NCBI GenBank assembly: GCA_018813765.1
Contig: JAHJBC010000009.1
Location: 62,001-126,000, forward strand
From: Gammaproteobacteria bacterium
GTDB lineage: Bacteria; Pseudomonadota; Gammaproteobacteria; Burkholderiales; Gallionellaceae
Direction: 5' to 3'
Length of the DNA stretch: 64,000 bases
This document shows, one piece after another, positions 15,927 through 27,158 of this stretch. The translations under genes and the position numbers were made by a program. The number at the start of each line of letters is the position of its first letter. Position 1 is the first letter of the stretch. The notes under the pieces are model-generated. The model worked only from the letters and a program-made list of their open reading frames with translations, was not told the origin of the DNA and did not search any database.

Positions 15927-17489
15927 TGGAGCAGGCCAGTTTCACCCTGCGAGGCCGCAACCCGGATGTGCTGACCTGCATCGCCAACCTTTCCAACGAC
16001 GAAGTATTCACGCCACCCGAGTTCGCCAACCGCATGCTGGATACCCTGGCCGTGGCGTGGGCGGCCAGCCACGACGGGGCAAACCTCTGGGCTGACAGCA
16101 CTGTGACGTTTCTCGACCCATGCACCAAGTCGGGTGTGTTCCTGCGCGAGATCACTAGCCGCCTCACCCGGGGGCTGGCTGACGAGATACCAAATCTTGA
16201 TGAGCGCGTCGATCACATTCTGACCAAACAGGTGTTCGGCATCGGCATCACCCACCTCACCAGCCTGCTGGCACGGCGCAGCGTGTATTGCTCCAAGCAC
16301 GCCGATGGCCCGCACTCAATTGCCGGATCATTCACAGATGATGCAGGCAACATCTGGTTTGAGCGCATTGAACATACTTGGGCCAATGGCAAATGCGAAT
16401 TTTGTGGTGCCAGTCAAAGCACACTGGACCGCGGCGTAGGGTTGGAAACCCACGCCTACGCATTCATTCATACCGACGACATCAAGGCTCGCATTGCCGA
16501 GCTGTTTGGAGACAATATGCAATTTGACGTAATCATTGGAAATCCGCCGTATCAGTTGGCAAGCGATGGCGGAACTCGCGATGTGCCGATCTACCAGCAT
16601 TTCGTTGAGCAGGCAAAAAAGCTTGAACCGCGCTATCTCTCGATGATTATTCCCTCACGGTGGATGGCATCGGGGCTAGGGTTGAGCGAATTCCGCAGAA
16701 CCATGTTGGAGGATCGACATATCAGGAAGCTGATGGACTACGAGCGCATGGATTTGGTGTTTCCGGGTGTGGATTTCGAGGGCGGCATCTGCTACTTCCT
16801 GTGGGACCGCGATCACGCGGGAAAGTGCGAGGTTACAACCGTTACTGGCGAGGAAACCATCGGGCCGATGATGCGCGACCTGAGCGAATACGATATTTTC
16901 GTAAGAGATAGTCGTGGCCTGAATATTCTCAAGAAAGTGCGTGCGGCAGGTGAGTCTTCCATCATCGAACTTCTTTCCGCTGACAAAGAGTTTGGATGGA
17001 CATCCAATTTCGACGGTTTTCACCCTGAGAAAAAGCCGACCGACGTGGCTCTGTATTACGGGCGCGCTGGCAAACGACTCGTCGGCGGCATTGCCCGCAA
17101 GAACATCGCCAAGAGTCCGCACCTCATTGACACATGGAAGGTGATGGTCTCTGCGGCCTATGGCGAACGCGGTGCGCGACCTGCGATGGTGCTTGGCCCT
17201 AGTTTCATAGCTGAATCACCTTCGGTTTGTACGCAGACCTACTTGTTTTTCTATGTGGCCACAAAGAAGCAGGCGGAAAGCCTGCAAAGCTATCTCAATA
17301 CGCGCTTTTTCCGCTTTCTTGTGTCATTACGAAAGATCACCCAGCACGCAACTCGCGCAACATACACATGGGTTCCACAGCAGACATGGGATCGCGCATG
17401 GACCGATGAGGCACTCTACAAAAAATATCGACTGAGCACCGCAGACATCGCTCACATCGAGTCAAGCATTCGACCCAAGCCTTCTGGTG

Positions 17490-17497
<8 letters not shown>
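15923..17497 (+). CDS. Eco57I-like N6-adenine DNA methyltransferase
   Basis: 524 residues from the ATG at 15923, which overlaps the upstream stop. A degenerate motif I (LDPCTKSGVFLREI) is followed by the catalytic motif IV NPPY in FDVIIGNPPYQLASDGG near residue 210. A Cys pair (CEFCG) near 157 may bind zinc. The C-terminal half has the TWVPQQTWDRAWTDEALY-type end seen in restriction-associated adenine methylases. It should methylate adenine in a specific DNA site. Downstream, the helicase gene begins inside its stop region. An earlier in-frame start inside the toxin gene is unlikely. Confidence 0.85.
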
Positions 17498-20026
<2,529 letters not shown>

Positions 20027-20028
20027 GC

Positions 20029-20694
20029 ATGTACATCTTTCTCGATGAGTCCGGTGACCTGGGATTTGATTTCGAGAAGGCCAAAACTTCTCGGCATTTC
20101 GTGATCAGTTTGCTGGTGTGTCAGGACAAACAGGCGCAGGACGGTTTTCGCAGTGCTGTGCTACGTACGCTGAAGAACAAACTCAACCACCGGAAGAACA
20201 GCACGCGCACGGTCGCCGAATTGAAAGGCACGGGGACGACCTTTCCCATCAAGCAGTATTTCTTTCGTCAACTTCCAGCGGATGGCTGGGCAATCTACAG
20301 CGTGACACTGAACAAGTTGCGTGTGGATAAGCCACTTCAGACCAAGGCGGGCAAGAAGAAGCTCTACAATTTCTTGGCGCGCTTTATTCTGGAAAAAGTG
20401 AGTTTTCCCAAGGATGTGTCACTGGTGAGTCTGGTGGTGGATCGTTGTAAGAACAAGGAAGAGATCAAGGATTTCAACCAGTACATGGTGAACCAACTCG
20501 AAGCTTTGTTGCCGCTGAACGCTCGGCTAAACATAGACCATCTCGGTTCTCACGAGAGCGCCGGCTTGCAGGCGGTGGATTTGTTCTGTTGGGGTATTGC
20601 CCGCAAAGACGGGCTGGGTGATGCGGAGTGGTACGCTGTGTTTCAGGATAAGGTGAGCTTCACGACGATCTACTTGCCGGAAAACGGGCAATAA
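20029..20694 (+). CDS. DUF3800-domain protein
   Basis: 221 residues. It begins YIFLDESGDLGF, the signature of DUF3800 proteins, and has a later conserved Asp (VVDRC) and SAGLQAVDLFCW, giving an RNase H-like acidic set. The family is common in phage-defence and mobile regions; its biochemical role is not settled. It starts two bases after the helicase stop, so it belongs to the same transcript. With the upstream genes it forms the end of the restriction-like operon. Confidence 0.8.
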   Translation: MYIFLDESGDLGFDFEKAKTSRHFVISLLVCQDKQAQDGFRSAVLRTLKNKLNHRKNSTRTVAELKGTGTTFPIKQYFFRQLPADGWAIYSVTLNKLRVDKPLQTKAGKKKLYNFLARFILEKVSFPKDVSLVSLVVDRCKNKEEIKDFNQYMVNQLEALLPLNARLNIDHLGSHESAGLQAVDLFCWGIARKDGLGDAEWYAVFQDKVSFTTIYLPENGQ

Positions 20695-20696
20695 AA

Positions 20697-20834
20697 ATGA
20701 CGGACCCTGTAATGCTCTATGTCCCGAGGCTTATCGCCAACCGATGGAAGGAAACACCCCAGGAACACTACAGGACTTACCCGTCAGGGTTGAAAGATAG
20801 ACTTCCTGCAGGAGACTGTCAATCCACAAACTAA
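20697..20834 (+). CDS. Possible 45-residue small protein
   Basis: ATG 20697 lies two bases after the DUF3800 stop and opens a frame to TAA 20832-20834 (starting MTDPVMLYVPRLIANR). There is no recognisable domain and no clear ribosome-binding site. The close spacing to the operon is the only support. Confidence 0.25.
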   Translation: MTDPVMLYVPRLIANRWKETPQEHYRTYPSGLKDRLPAGDCQSTN

Positions 20835-20941
20835 AGGGGTTGTTATGGCTCACATCATTCATCCCTGATATCGCTCAATAATGCGGCGGCCACTTGTTCG
20901 CCCGCCTCGGCCAGCGACCGCAACTGCCTATAAGCATTGCA

Positions 20942-21007
20942 GCTTTACGTTTCCGTTGCTTTTGCTTTACAATTAATCCAATCCTGCTTTACGTTTCTGC
21001 GCGCCTC
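20942..21007 (+). promoter_or_regulatory. Three GCTTTAC direct repeats at exact 22-bp intervals (operator/iteron)
   Basis: GCTTTAC occurs at 20942, 20964 and 20986; the first and third extend to GCTTTACGTTTC. The spacing is exactly 22 bp, about two helical turns, so a protein could bind each on the same DNA face. The last copy ends 8 bases before the start codon of the HTH-ATPase gene at 21016. Autoregulation by that protein is the simplest reading. Confidence 0.65.
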
Positions 21008-21015
21008 CATTATTC

Positions 21016-22026
21016 ATGACTGACGATTTGCGCCATTCCATTTTTGAATTGATTGCCCAAGACGGGGGCAATGTCGCCGTTCGTTTGGCGGCGCGGCATG
21101 GTGTGTCGCGCCAGTCTGCCAGTGCATGGTTGGCGAAGCTGAAGCGGGAAGGTGTGGTCACTTCTACCGGCGTGGGGCGCGGCGTGCGTTACCGGTTGGC
21201 GGTGTTGGCCGATGTGCGTCAGGTCTATGAGCGCGCCGGGCTGAACGAGGACCGGGTGTGGCGCGAGCAGGTTGCGCCGCATCTGGCCGACCTGTCGCCC
21301 AACGTTCGCGATGTCTGGCATTACGCCGTGACGGAGATGGTGAACAATGCAATCGACCATTCCGGTTCGGAAAAGGTCAAGGTGGGCCTGGTGCGCGATG
21401 CGTTGAATACATCGGTGTATATCGCCGACGAGGGGGAAGGTATCTTTCTCAAGATTCAGCGCGCGCTGAATCTGTACGATCCGCGCGAGGCGATCCTGGA
21501 GCTGGCCAAGGGCAAGCTGACTACCGATCCGGTGAACCATACGGGCGAGGGGATCTTCTTTTCGTCCAAGGTGATGGATGCTTTTGATATCCGTTCGGGG
21601 AAACTGCATTTCGTGCATGACGATTGGGGCACGGATGTGTTGCTGGAACGGGGTGCCGATGCGCCCGGAACGGTGGTGTTGATGCGGCTGGCGAACGACA
21701 GCAAGCGCACCCTGCAGGATGTGTTCTTCCAGTTTGCCGCACCGGAGGAATACACTTTTTCCAAAACCATCGTGCCGGTGAAGCTGGCGCAGCATGAAGG
21801 CGAGAAGCTGGTTTCCCGCTCGCAAGCCAAGCGGCTGACCATGCGCTTCGAGCGTTTCCAGACGGTGGTTCTGGACTTCGCCGGTGTGGAAGAAATCGGG
21901 CAGGCCTTTGCCGATGAAGTGTTTCGCGTATTCCACCAAGCCCATCCGGGGACGACGCTGTTGCCGATCAACCAGACTGCCGAGGTTTCTAACATGGTGA
22001 GGCGGGCGCTGGCTTATCTTAAGTAA
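21016..22026 (+). CDS. Winged-HTH / GHKL-ATPase / STAS-like regulator (DUF4325 type)
   Basis: 336 residues in three parts. An N-terminal helix-turn-helix (about 5-50; ARHGVSRQSASAWLAKLKREG) could bind DNA. A GHKL ATPase-like domain has an N box with EMVNNAIDHS near residue 112 and a G box (DEGEGIF). A C-terminal STAS-like/DUF4325 segment (SRSQAKRL, VVLDFAGVEEIGQAFADEVFR) resembles anti-sigma-antagonist folds. There is no dimerisation His, so it is not a histidine kinase. The layout suggests a switch in which ATP binding or protein partners alter DNA binding. The direct repeats just upstream are a candidate own operator. It stands alone between the restriction-type genes and the RhuM-Doc gene. 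Confidence 0.75.
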   Translation: MTDDLRHSIFELIAQDGGNVAVRLAARHGVSRQSASAWLAKLKREGVVTSTGVGRGVRYRLAVLADVRQVYERAGLNEDRVWREQVAPHLADLSPNVRDVWHYAVTEMVNNAIDHSGSEKVKVGLVRDALNTSVYIADEGEGIFLKIQRALNLYDPREAILELAKGKLTTDPVNHTGEGIFFSSKVMDAFDIRSGKLHFVHDDWGTDVLLERGADAPGTVVLMRLANDSKRTLQDVFFQFAAPEEYTFSKTIVPVKLAQHEGEKLVSRSQAKRLTMRFERFQTVVLDFAGVEEIGQAFADEVFRVFHQAHPGTTLLPINQTAEVSNMVRRALAYLK

Positions 22027-22253
22027 CTGCAATTCGCAGTGGGCAGAATGAAAATTGCGGGTTGGGTTAGCGCGTGCGCGTAACCCAACATTCGCCACTG
22101 ACTTTCCATCATTCCCCGCTCCAGCCAGAGACCGCATCTGCCAGATGAATGTTCGACGCTGAAAGTAGCAGGGCGCGTATCATCAGATTGACAACAGAAC
22201 GAACGTTCTCTACCATGCGGTAGCCTGTCATCCTTGATCAAGGAGCTTCGACC

Positions 22254-23255
22254 ATGCAATCCCAAACAACCCCTCAAACTCCCATTGTCATCTACCAATC
22301 TGCTGATGGTTCGATTGCTACCGAAGTTCGGCTAGAGCGGGATACGCTCTGGCTAAGCCTGCAACAAATTGCTGATCTGTTTGGCCGGGACAAGTCTGTG
22401 ATCTCCCGGCATTTGAGAAACATATTTGAAAGCAATGAGCTGAAGCAGGAATCAGTTGTTGCAAAAAATGCAACAACTGCCGCTGACGGAAAAACCTACC
22501 AAGTGGACTACTACAACCTCGATGCCATCATCTCGGTCGGCTATCGCGTCAACTCGGTGCAGGGCACCCGCTTCCGCATCTGGGCCAACCGCATCCTGAA
22601 GGACTATCTGGTGCAGGGCTATGCGCTGAACCAGCAGCGGTTGGAGGCGCAGCAGGAAAAGATGGCCGAGCTCAAACAGGCTATCGCTTTGTCTGCCCGG
22701 TTGATCCACAACAAGGAGTTATCCAACACGGAGTCGCAAGGCATCCTGGCGATCCTGGAAAAATACAGCCATGCGCTGACGGTGCTGGACGATTACGACC
22801 ATCAACGGTTGCAGGTGGTGGGGACGCGCACGCGGGCACTGCCCAAGATCGCTTACGCTGAGGCGATGCAGCAGATATTGCTGTGGCGCCAGCAGGAGAA
22901 TCTCGGCGGCTTGTTCGGCAATGAGAAAGACGAGTCGTTCAAGAGCTCGCTGGAGACCATCTATCAGACCTTCGACGGCAAGGAGCTTTATCCCAGCATC
23001 GAAGAGAAGGCCGCGAACCTGCTGTATTTCATCGTCAAGAACCATTCGTTCACCGACGGCAACAAGCGGATCGCCGCCGCGATCTTCGTCTGGTTTTTGC
23101 AGCGTCACGACTTCTTGTATAACGCCGAGGGCGAAAAACGCATCGCCGATAATGCACTGGTCGCCTTCACCTTGCTGATCGCCGAAAGCAAGCCGGATGA
23201 GCGGGAGATGATGGTCAAGGTGATCATCAACCTGATCAATGGCAAGAACGTTTGA
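22254..23255 (+). CDS. RhuM-family protein fused to a Fic/Doc domain
   Basis: 333 residues. The N-terminal half is RhuM-like (IVIYQSADG, WLSLQQIADLFGRDKSVISRH, then YNLDAIISVGYRVNS), with a putative DNA-binding helix pair. The C-terminal half has the Fic/Doc signature HSFTDGNKRIAAAIF near residue 263, where His and the GNKR loop transfer a nucleotide or phosphate from a nucleotide donor to a target protein. An inhibitory (S/T)xxxE(G/N) helix is not obvious. No separate antitoxin gene is adjacent. A CAAGGAGC ribosome-binding site precedes the ATG. A decayed copy of the same kind of gene lies at 24234-24400. Confidence 0.85.
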   Translation: MQSQTTPQTPIVIYQSADGSIATEVRLERDTLWLSLQQIADLFGRDKSVISRHLRNIFESNELKQESVVAKNATTAADGKTYQVDYYNLDAIISVGYRVNSVQGTRFRIWANRILKDYLVQGYALNQQRLEAQQEKMAELKQAIALSARLIHNKELSNTESQGILAILEKYSHALTVLDDYDHQRLQVVGTRTRALPKIAYAEAMQQILLWRQQENLGGLFGNEKDESFKSSLETIYQTFDGKELYPSIEEKAANLLYFIVKNHSFTDGNKRIAAAIFVWFLQRHDFLYNAEGEKRIADNALVAFTLLIAESKPDEREMMVKVIINLINGKNV

Positions 23256-23370
23256 AACGGCGAAAAAGGTGAGTGGTTTTGGCTGGTAGCCGTTCACCCG
23301 CTAGGAAACCTCAGATCATGCAACCGCAACTGATGTCCTCCGCCAACAGGAAATTAAAGAGGGAAGCACC

Positions 23371-24237
23371 ATGAGCAAAAAGCCCGCGTTATCCGACAAT
23401 CCGGAAAATCATCTGGTGGTCTTTCAGGAGAAAGCGATCCGCCGCACCTGGCATAACGAGGAGTGGTGGTTTGCCATCGTGGATGTGGTGGCTGTTCTTA
23501 CCGATTCCGTTCAACCAGAGGGGTACGTCAAGGATTTACGCCGACGCGACAACGAGTTAGCGCAAGGGTGGGGGCAAATTGCCACCCCCCTTCGCATCGA
23601 GACGGAGGGCGGTGTGCAGCGAGTTAATTGCGCCAATACCGAAGGCTTGTTCCGCATTATCCAATCCATCCCTTCGCCCAAGGCGGAACCTTTCAAGCGC
23701 TGGTTGGCGCAGGTGGGTTACGAGCGGGTGAAGGAAATTGAAAATCCCGAGCTGGCCGGTGCCCGTGCCCGCGAGCTGTACCAAGCCAAGGGGTATCCGC
23801 AGGCGTGGATCGAGAAGCGGCTGCGCTCCATTTCCATTCGCGGCGAGCTGACTGATGAATGGAAACAGCGCGGGGTGCAGGAGGGGCGCGAATATTCCAT
23901 CCTCACCGCCGAGATCGCCCGCGCCACATTCGGCGTGTCGCCCGATGCGCACAGCCGCCTCAAGGGGCTGGACAAGGTGAAGACCGGCAACAATTTGCGC
24001 GACCATATGACTGACCTGGAACTGATCTTCACCATGCTGGGCGAGGCGGGCACGACGGAAATTGCGCGGCGCAAGGATGCGGTCGGCTTTGTCGAAAATG
24101 AATCAGCGGCTAAAGAAGGTGGCACGATAGCCGGTGATGCACGCAAGGCGCTGGAGGCAAAAAGCGGCAAGCCGGTGGTGAGCAAACAGAATTATTTGCT
24201 CCCTGCCGGGAAGAAGTCAGGAAAGGAAAAGCCATGA
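23371..24237 (+). CDS. BRO-N domain protein (phage antirepressor / DinD-like)
   Basis: 288 residues. The N-terminal region (LVVFQEKAIRRTWHNEEWWFAIVDVVAVL) is a BRO-N DNA-binding domain as in phage antirepressors. The rest (FKRWLAQVGYERVKEIENPELA, then YPQAWIEKRL) fits the DinD-like or BRO-associated group common in mobile regions. AGAGGGAAG-type sequence precedes the ATG. Its stop overlaps the ATG of the degenerate RhuM-Doc copy. It may antagonise a repressor; the target is unknown. Confidence 0.75.
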   Translation: MSKKPALSDNPENHLVVFQEKAIRRTWHNEEWWFAIVDVVAVLTDSVQPEGYVKDLRRRDNELAQGWGQIATPLRIETEGGVQRVNCANTEGLFRIIQSIPSPKAEPFKRWLAQVGYERVKEIENPELAGARARELYQAKGYPQAWIEKRLRSISIRGELTDEWKQRGVQEGREYSILTAEIARATFGVSPDAHSRLKGLDKVKTGNNLRDHMTDLELIFTMLGEAGTTEIARRKDAVGFVENESAAKEGGTIAGDARKALEAKSGKPVVSKQNYLLPAGKKSGKEKP

Positions 24238-24400
24238 GTAAACATCCCGAAGGCAATCCGCAAAGCCCCATTGTCATCTACCAATCTGAATCTTTCAGGA
24301 AGGTGAGCTGGACGAAAGCGCAACTACTAAGGATTTCTTAGTAGTTCAGCAAGAGGGGGCGAACCATTCGTTCTCCGATGGCAACAAAAGGTTAGGTTGA
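24234..24400 (+). pseudogene. Decayed RhuM-Doc copy with internal deletions
   Basis: The ATG at 24234 reads MSKHPEGNPQSPIVIYQS, like the RhuM start at 22254, and shares 22 identical bases with it (22281-22302 and 24267-24288). Another frame from 24299 then reads EGELDESATTKDFLVVQQEG, a typical RhuM segment, and joins directly to ANHSFSDGNKRL, the Doc motif. So only three short pieces remain, joined by at least two deletions, and a stop follows at 24398-24400. Confidence 0.75.
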
Positions 24401-24416
24401 ATGCTTTGCCCGCAAA

Positions 24417-24440
24417 TGGTATAAACCATGGTATATACCA
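24417..24440 (+). promoter_or_regulatory. Tandem palindromic operator of vapBC
   Basis: Two adjacent 12-mers, TGGTATAAACCA (24417-24428) and the perfect palindrome TGGTATATACCA (24429-24440). They lie 20 bases upstream of the antitoxin ATG, with AGGAAAGGAG (24443-24452) between. VapB proteins usually bind such palindromes to repress their own operon. Confidence 0.7.
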
Positions 24441-24460
24441 ATCAGGAAAGGAGCCACACC

Positions 24461-24715
24461 ATGCTAACCGCCAAGCTATTCAAGAATGGACGCAGCCAGG
24501 CTGTGCGACTACCTGCCGAATTTCGTTTTGAAGGCGACGAAGTGCTGATCCGGCGCGATCCGGACACCGGCGATGTCATCCTGAGCTCGCGCAATCGCAA
24601 GTTTTCGGAGTGGTTGATACTTCGCGACAAGCTGATCGCCGAGGCACCCGAGGAATTCGAAGATTTCGAGATACCGCGCGACCCCGCCCTCCCTAGTGAG
24701 CGAGACTGGCCGTGA
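24461..24715 (+). CDS. vapB: VapB antitoxin (AbrB/SpoVT swapped-hairpin type)
   Basis: 84 residues from the ATG at 24461, chosen because AGGAAAGGAG sits 8 bases upstream; an earlier in-frame start at 24428 lies inside the operator. The N-terminus [21 protein letters not shown] is the AbrB-type DNA-binding beta hairpin of VapB. The C-terminal acidic tail ([12 protein letters not shown]) is the kind of segment that wraps and inhibits VapC. Its stop overlaps the toxin start region by four bases. It should repress the operon through the tandem palindrome upstream. Confidence 0.88.
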   Translation: MLTAKLFKNGRSQAVRLPAEFRFEGDEVLIRRDPDTGDVILSSRNRKFSEWLILRDKLIAEAPEEFEDFEIPRDPALPSERDWP

Positions 24716-25266
24716 GCGGCACTTATCCCTATATGCTGGATACCAACGCCGCCTCGTCGCTGATCAGGGGGCGATCTGGCCCGGCCCTGCAAAGGCTGAT
24801 GACCGAATACGGCACCTGCATCTCGGTGATTACCGAGGCCGAGTTGCTCTTCGGCGTGAGGCGCAGGCCGGACGCCACCCGTCTGGCCAAGGCCGTCGAG
24901 GCCTTCCTGCAGGACGTGCCCAGCCTGCCCTGGACATCTGTCACGGCAGAGGTCTACGCCGAACAGCGCACCCGTATGGAAAGCCAGGGCATCGGCCTTT
25001 CGGCCATGGACTTGCTCATCGCCACCCATGCCCTCGCCGAAAACTGCACTCTCATCAGCGCCGACCGCGCCTTCACCCAGGTGCCCGGCCTGCGCGTGCT
25101 CGATTGGACCGGAAGCACAGACACGGTATCCGCACAGCGCGTACGCGATAAGCTGGCGGGTGCGGGTATCTCAGTGCGCGATGTAGCAGATGCCGTCGCT
25201 CTGGCGCGCTCTGCCCAACCCGTAGCAGCGAAAAGTAAAGCCGTTAAAAACCCAAGAAAGAAGTAG
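24712..25266 (+). CDS. vapC: VapC toxin, PIN ribonuclease with C-terminal extension
   Basis: 184 residues. PIN-domain acidic residues are visible: Asp in YMLDTNAAS, Glu in ITEAELLFG, Asp in [13 protein letters not shown] and Asp in LISADRAF. These form the metal site of VapC RNases, which cleave tRNA or rRNA. A normal VapC ends near residue 135; here about 48 extra residues follow ([20 protein letters not shown] and a basic tail). The extension resembles the short helical C-terminal pieces seen in some antitoxins, but this is tentative. It overlaps vapB by four bases. A palindromic repeat block lies downstream. Confidence 0.88.
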   Translation: MSGTYPYMLDTNAASSLIRGRSGPALQRLMTEYGTCISVITEAELLFGVRRRPDATRLAKAVEAFLQDVPSLPWTSVTAEVYAEQRTRMESQGIGLSAMDLLIATHALAENCTLISADRAFTQVPGLRVLDWTGSTDTVSAQRVRDKLAGAGISVRDVADAVALARSAQPVAAKSKAVKNPRKK

Positions 25267-25305
25267 GCAGCTTGCTACTCACATTCCACCGAATAGAAGC
25301 ATCAT

Positions 25306-25411
25306 TCCCTCCCCCTTGCAGGGGGAGGGTTAGGGTGGGGGTAGAAGTCAGGCACGAGCACGGTCAGAATTTCTACCCCCATCCCAACCTTCCCCCTGCA
25401 AGGGGGAAGGA
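25306..25411. repeat. Inverted-repeat element (CCCTCCCCCTTGCAGGGGG type)
   Basis: Two hairpins, CCCTCCCCCTTGCAGGGGGA and TTCCCCCTGCAAGGGGGAAG, with flanking GGGTGGGGGTAGAA and TTCTACCCCCATCCC in inverted order. It is a large imperfect palindrome of about 105 bases in the gap between vapC and purT. A Gly/Cys-rich hairpin, CCCCGGC/GCCGGGG at 25476-25492, follows. Confidence 0.8.
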
Positions 25412-25545
25412 GTTGAAGTTTGCCGCCTTCAGGCTGCCCATGATTTTGGTGGCCCTTTGGGGCTCACAACGAAGACCCCGGCTTTGCCGGGGGAGTGTTA
25501 CTGAAACAGTCCCGGACCGAAGCGCCGATCCGGGTTGTATTCAGC

Positions 25546-26763
25546 TTACCCCTTAACCGGCTTCACCAGCGATGCCGCCAGTTGGGCGCGGCGGCGGGCT
25601 TCGTCGGTGTTGTCTGCATTGCAGACGGCGACGCCCATGCGGCGTTTGAGGAAGCTTTCCGGTTTGCCGAACAGGCGGATGTCGGATTCCGGCACGGTGA
25701 GTGCCTTGGCTACGCCTTCGAATGCGATTCCCTTTTCTTCCATGCCGCCGTAGATGACGGCCGATGCGCCGGGACGGCGCAGTTCGGTGTTGACCGGCAG
25801 GCCGAGGATGGCGCGCGCGTGCAGTTCGAATTCGGACTGGCGCTGGGTGGCGAGGGTGACCAGGCCGGTGTCGTGCGGACGCGGGCTGACTTCGGAGAAC
25901 CACACTTCGTCGCCGCGGACGAACAGTTCCACGCCGAAGATGCCGCGGCCGCCCAGCGCGCCGGTCACCTTGGCCGCCATGTCGCGCGCGCGTTGCAGCG
26001 CGACGGGCGACATTTTCTGCGGTTGCCAGGATTCGACATAGTCGCCCGATTTCTGCACGTGGCCGATGGGTTCGCAGAAGAAGGTCTCGACCTGACCGGA
26101 TGCGCCGATGGCGCGCACGGTGAGCTGGGTGATCTCGTATTCGAAGTCGACGAAGCTTTCCACGATGACGCGCGCTTCCTTGACGCGGCCGGATTTCAGC
26201 GCGTAGTCCCACGCTGTTTGCACATCGTCCTGCCCGCGCAGGAAGGACTGGCCCTTGCCGGAAGAAGACATCACCGGTTTGACGATGCAGGGGAAGCCGA
26301 TGCCGCCGTCGATGGCGGCTTGCAACTCTTGCAGCGAATTGGCGAAGACGTATTTGGAGGTCGGCAGGCCGAGCTCTTCGGCGGCGAGGCGGCGGATGCC
26401 TTCGCGGTTCATGGTGAGCTGGGCGGCGCGCGCGGTGGGGATGACTTCGGCGATCTTTTCCCTTTCGATGTCGGCCAGCACCGAGGTGGCGATGGCTTCG
26501 ATCTCGGGTACCACCAGGTCGGGACGCTCCTTCTCGATCACGGCGCGCAAGGCGACCGGATCGGTCATGGTGACGACGTGCGAGCGGTGCGCCACCTGCA
26601 TGCCCGGTGCATCGGCATAACGGTCCACCGCGATCACTTCCACCCCCAGACGCTGCAAAGCGATGACGACCTCCTTGCCGAGTTCTCCGGCCCCTAAAAA
26701 CAAGACCTTGGTGGCGGATGGGCTGAGCGGGGTGCCGATGCGGGAGAGGTGTTTTGCGGTCAT
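25546..26763 (-). CDS. purT: Formate-dependent phosphoribosylglycinamide formyltransferase 2
   Basis: 405 residues from the ATG at 26763 (complement); an upstream in-frame start adds a low-complexity Pro-rich leader and is unlikely. The ATP-grasp fold is clear: [14 protein letters not shown] at the N-terminus, [20 protein letters not shown] and the late [22 protein letters not shown]. PurT makes formyl-GAR from GAR, ATP and formate in purine synthesis, so it draws on the same formate pool as the fds enzyme upstream. It is the only minus-strand gene between the island and the nif operon. A perfect GC hairpin lies just beyond its 3' end. Confidence 0.95.
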   Translation of the reverse strand: MTAKHLSRIGTPLSPSATKVLFLGAGELGKEVVIALQRLGVEVIAVDRYADAPGMQVAHRSHVVTMTDPVALRAVIEKERPDLVVPEIEAIATSVLADIEREKIAEVIPTARAAQLTMNREGIRRLAAEELGLPTSKYVFANSLQELQAAIDGGIGFPCIVKPVMSSSGKGQSFLRGQDDVQTAWDYALKSGRVKEARVIVESFVDFEYEITQLTVRAIGASGQVETFFCEPIGHVQKSGDYVESWQPQKMSPVALQRARDMAAKVTGALGGRGIFGVELFVRGDEVWFSEVSPRPHDTGLVTLATQRQSEFELHARAILGLPVNTELRRPGASAVIYGGMEEKGIAFEGVAKALTVPESDIRLFGKPESFLKRRMGVAVCNADNTDEARRRAQLAASLVKPVKG

Positions 26764-26866
26764 GATGGGGGGGGGGCGGTGGGTTGGTTTAAGGAAGACG
26801 CGATGGTAGCTTGAGAGGCGGGGGTTGGACAAGCCGGGTTTCCGGGCTTGCGCGGTACTGTAGTAG

Positions 26867-26963
26867 CCCCCCTTTAGAAAAAGGGGGGTGTGGGGGGATT
26901 TGAGAAATGGCGATGAGCCACGACTTTAAATCCCCCTCCCGTCCCCCTTTTACAAAGGGGGAA
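26867..26963. repeat. Inverted-repeat element upstream of the nif operon
   Basis: CCCCCCTTTAGAAAAAGGGG (26867 onward) and GTCCCCCTTTTACAAAGGGG (to 26963) form two hairpins, and GGGGGGATTT/AAATCCCCC between them pair with each other. It is a REP-like doublet of a different family from those in the fds operon. Confidence 0.75.
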
Positions 26964-26994
26964 GCCAAAGCATATGCCCTTCGAGGATTTCCCT

Positions 26995-27010
26995 TGTCAC
27001 AAACCCTACA
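26995..27010 (+). promoter_or_regulatory. NifA upstream activator site
   Basis: TGTCACAAACCCTACA matches TGT-N10-ACA exactly. It lies about 100 bp upstream of the sigma-54 -24 element, the usual distance for NifA. Confidence 0.75.
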
Positions 27011-27104
27011 ACCCCCCACCCCCGTCTTGTTCCATACACGCGAGTAGAGCAGGGTGGCTTGAAAACTGTCCAAACAATCAATCTGTTGTGTATTACACGG
27101 GCGC

Positions 27105-27120
27105 TGGCACAGGGCTTGCA
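27105..27120 (+). promoter_or_regulatory. Sigma-54 promoter of the nif accessory operon
   Basis: TGGCAC (27105-27110), five bases, TTGCA (27116-27120): consensus RpoN promoter with correct spacing, 38 bases upstream of the first gene. With the NifA site it predicts expression under nitrogen-fixing conditions. Confidence 0.85.
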
Positions 27121-27158
27121 CTTGATAGGGCGTAACCAACCCGTTCAAGGAGCAAGAC

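Larger units (their letters stand above)
20695..21015. other. Intergenic region between DUF3800 gene and HTH-ATPase gene
   Basis: 321 bases. It holds a possible 45-codon frame (20697-20834), a 29-codon minus-strand remnant (20855-20944, stop-to-stop, no start) and the 22-bp-spaced GCTTTAC repeats just before the next gene. No terminator with a T-tract was seen. Confidence 0.5.
26764..27158. other. Divergent intergenic region between purT and the nif operon
   Basis: 395 bases. It contains an inverted-repeat element (26867-26963), a NifA-type site (26995-27010) and the sigma-54 promoter (27105-27120). The purT promoter should lie at its left edge. No gene was seen. Confidence 0.7.

Noticed and set aside
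20855-20944. 29-codon minus-strand peptide ending in SLAEAGEQVAAALLSDIR
   Set aside because: It resembles the tail of a real protein but has no start codon and is bounded by a stop. Kept as a possible remnant only.
27081-27099. A second TGT...ACA-like NifA site close to the nif promoter
   Set aside because: The bases give TGT-N10-ACG rather than ACA. Only the site at 26995-27010 fits.
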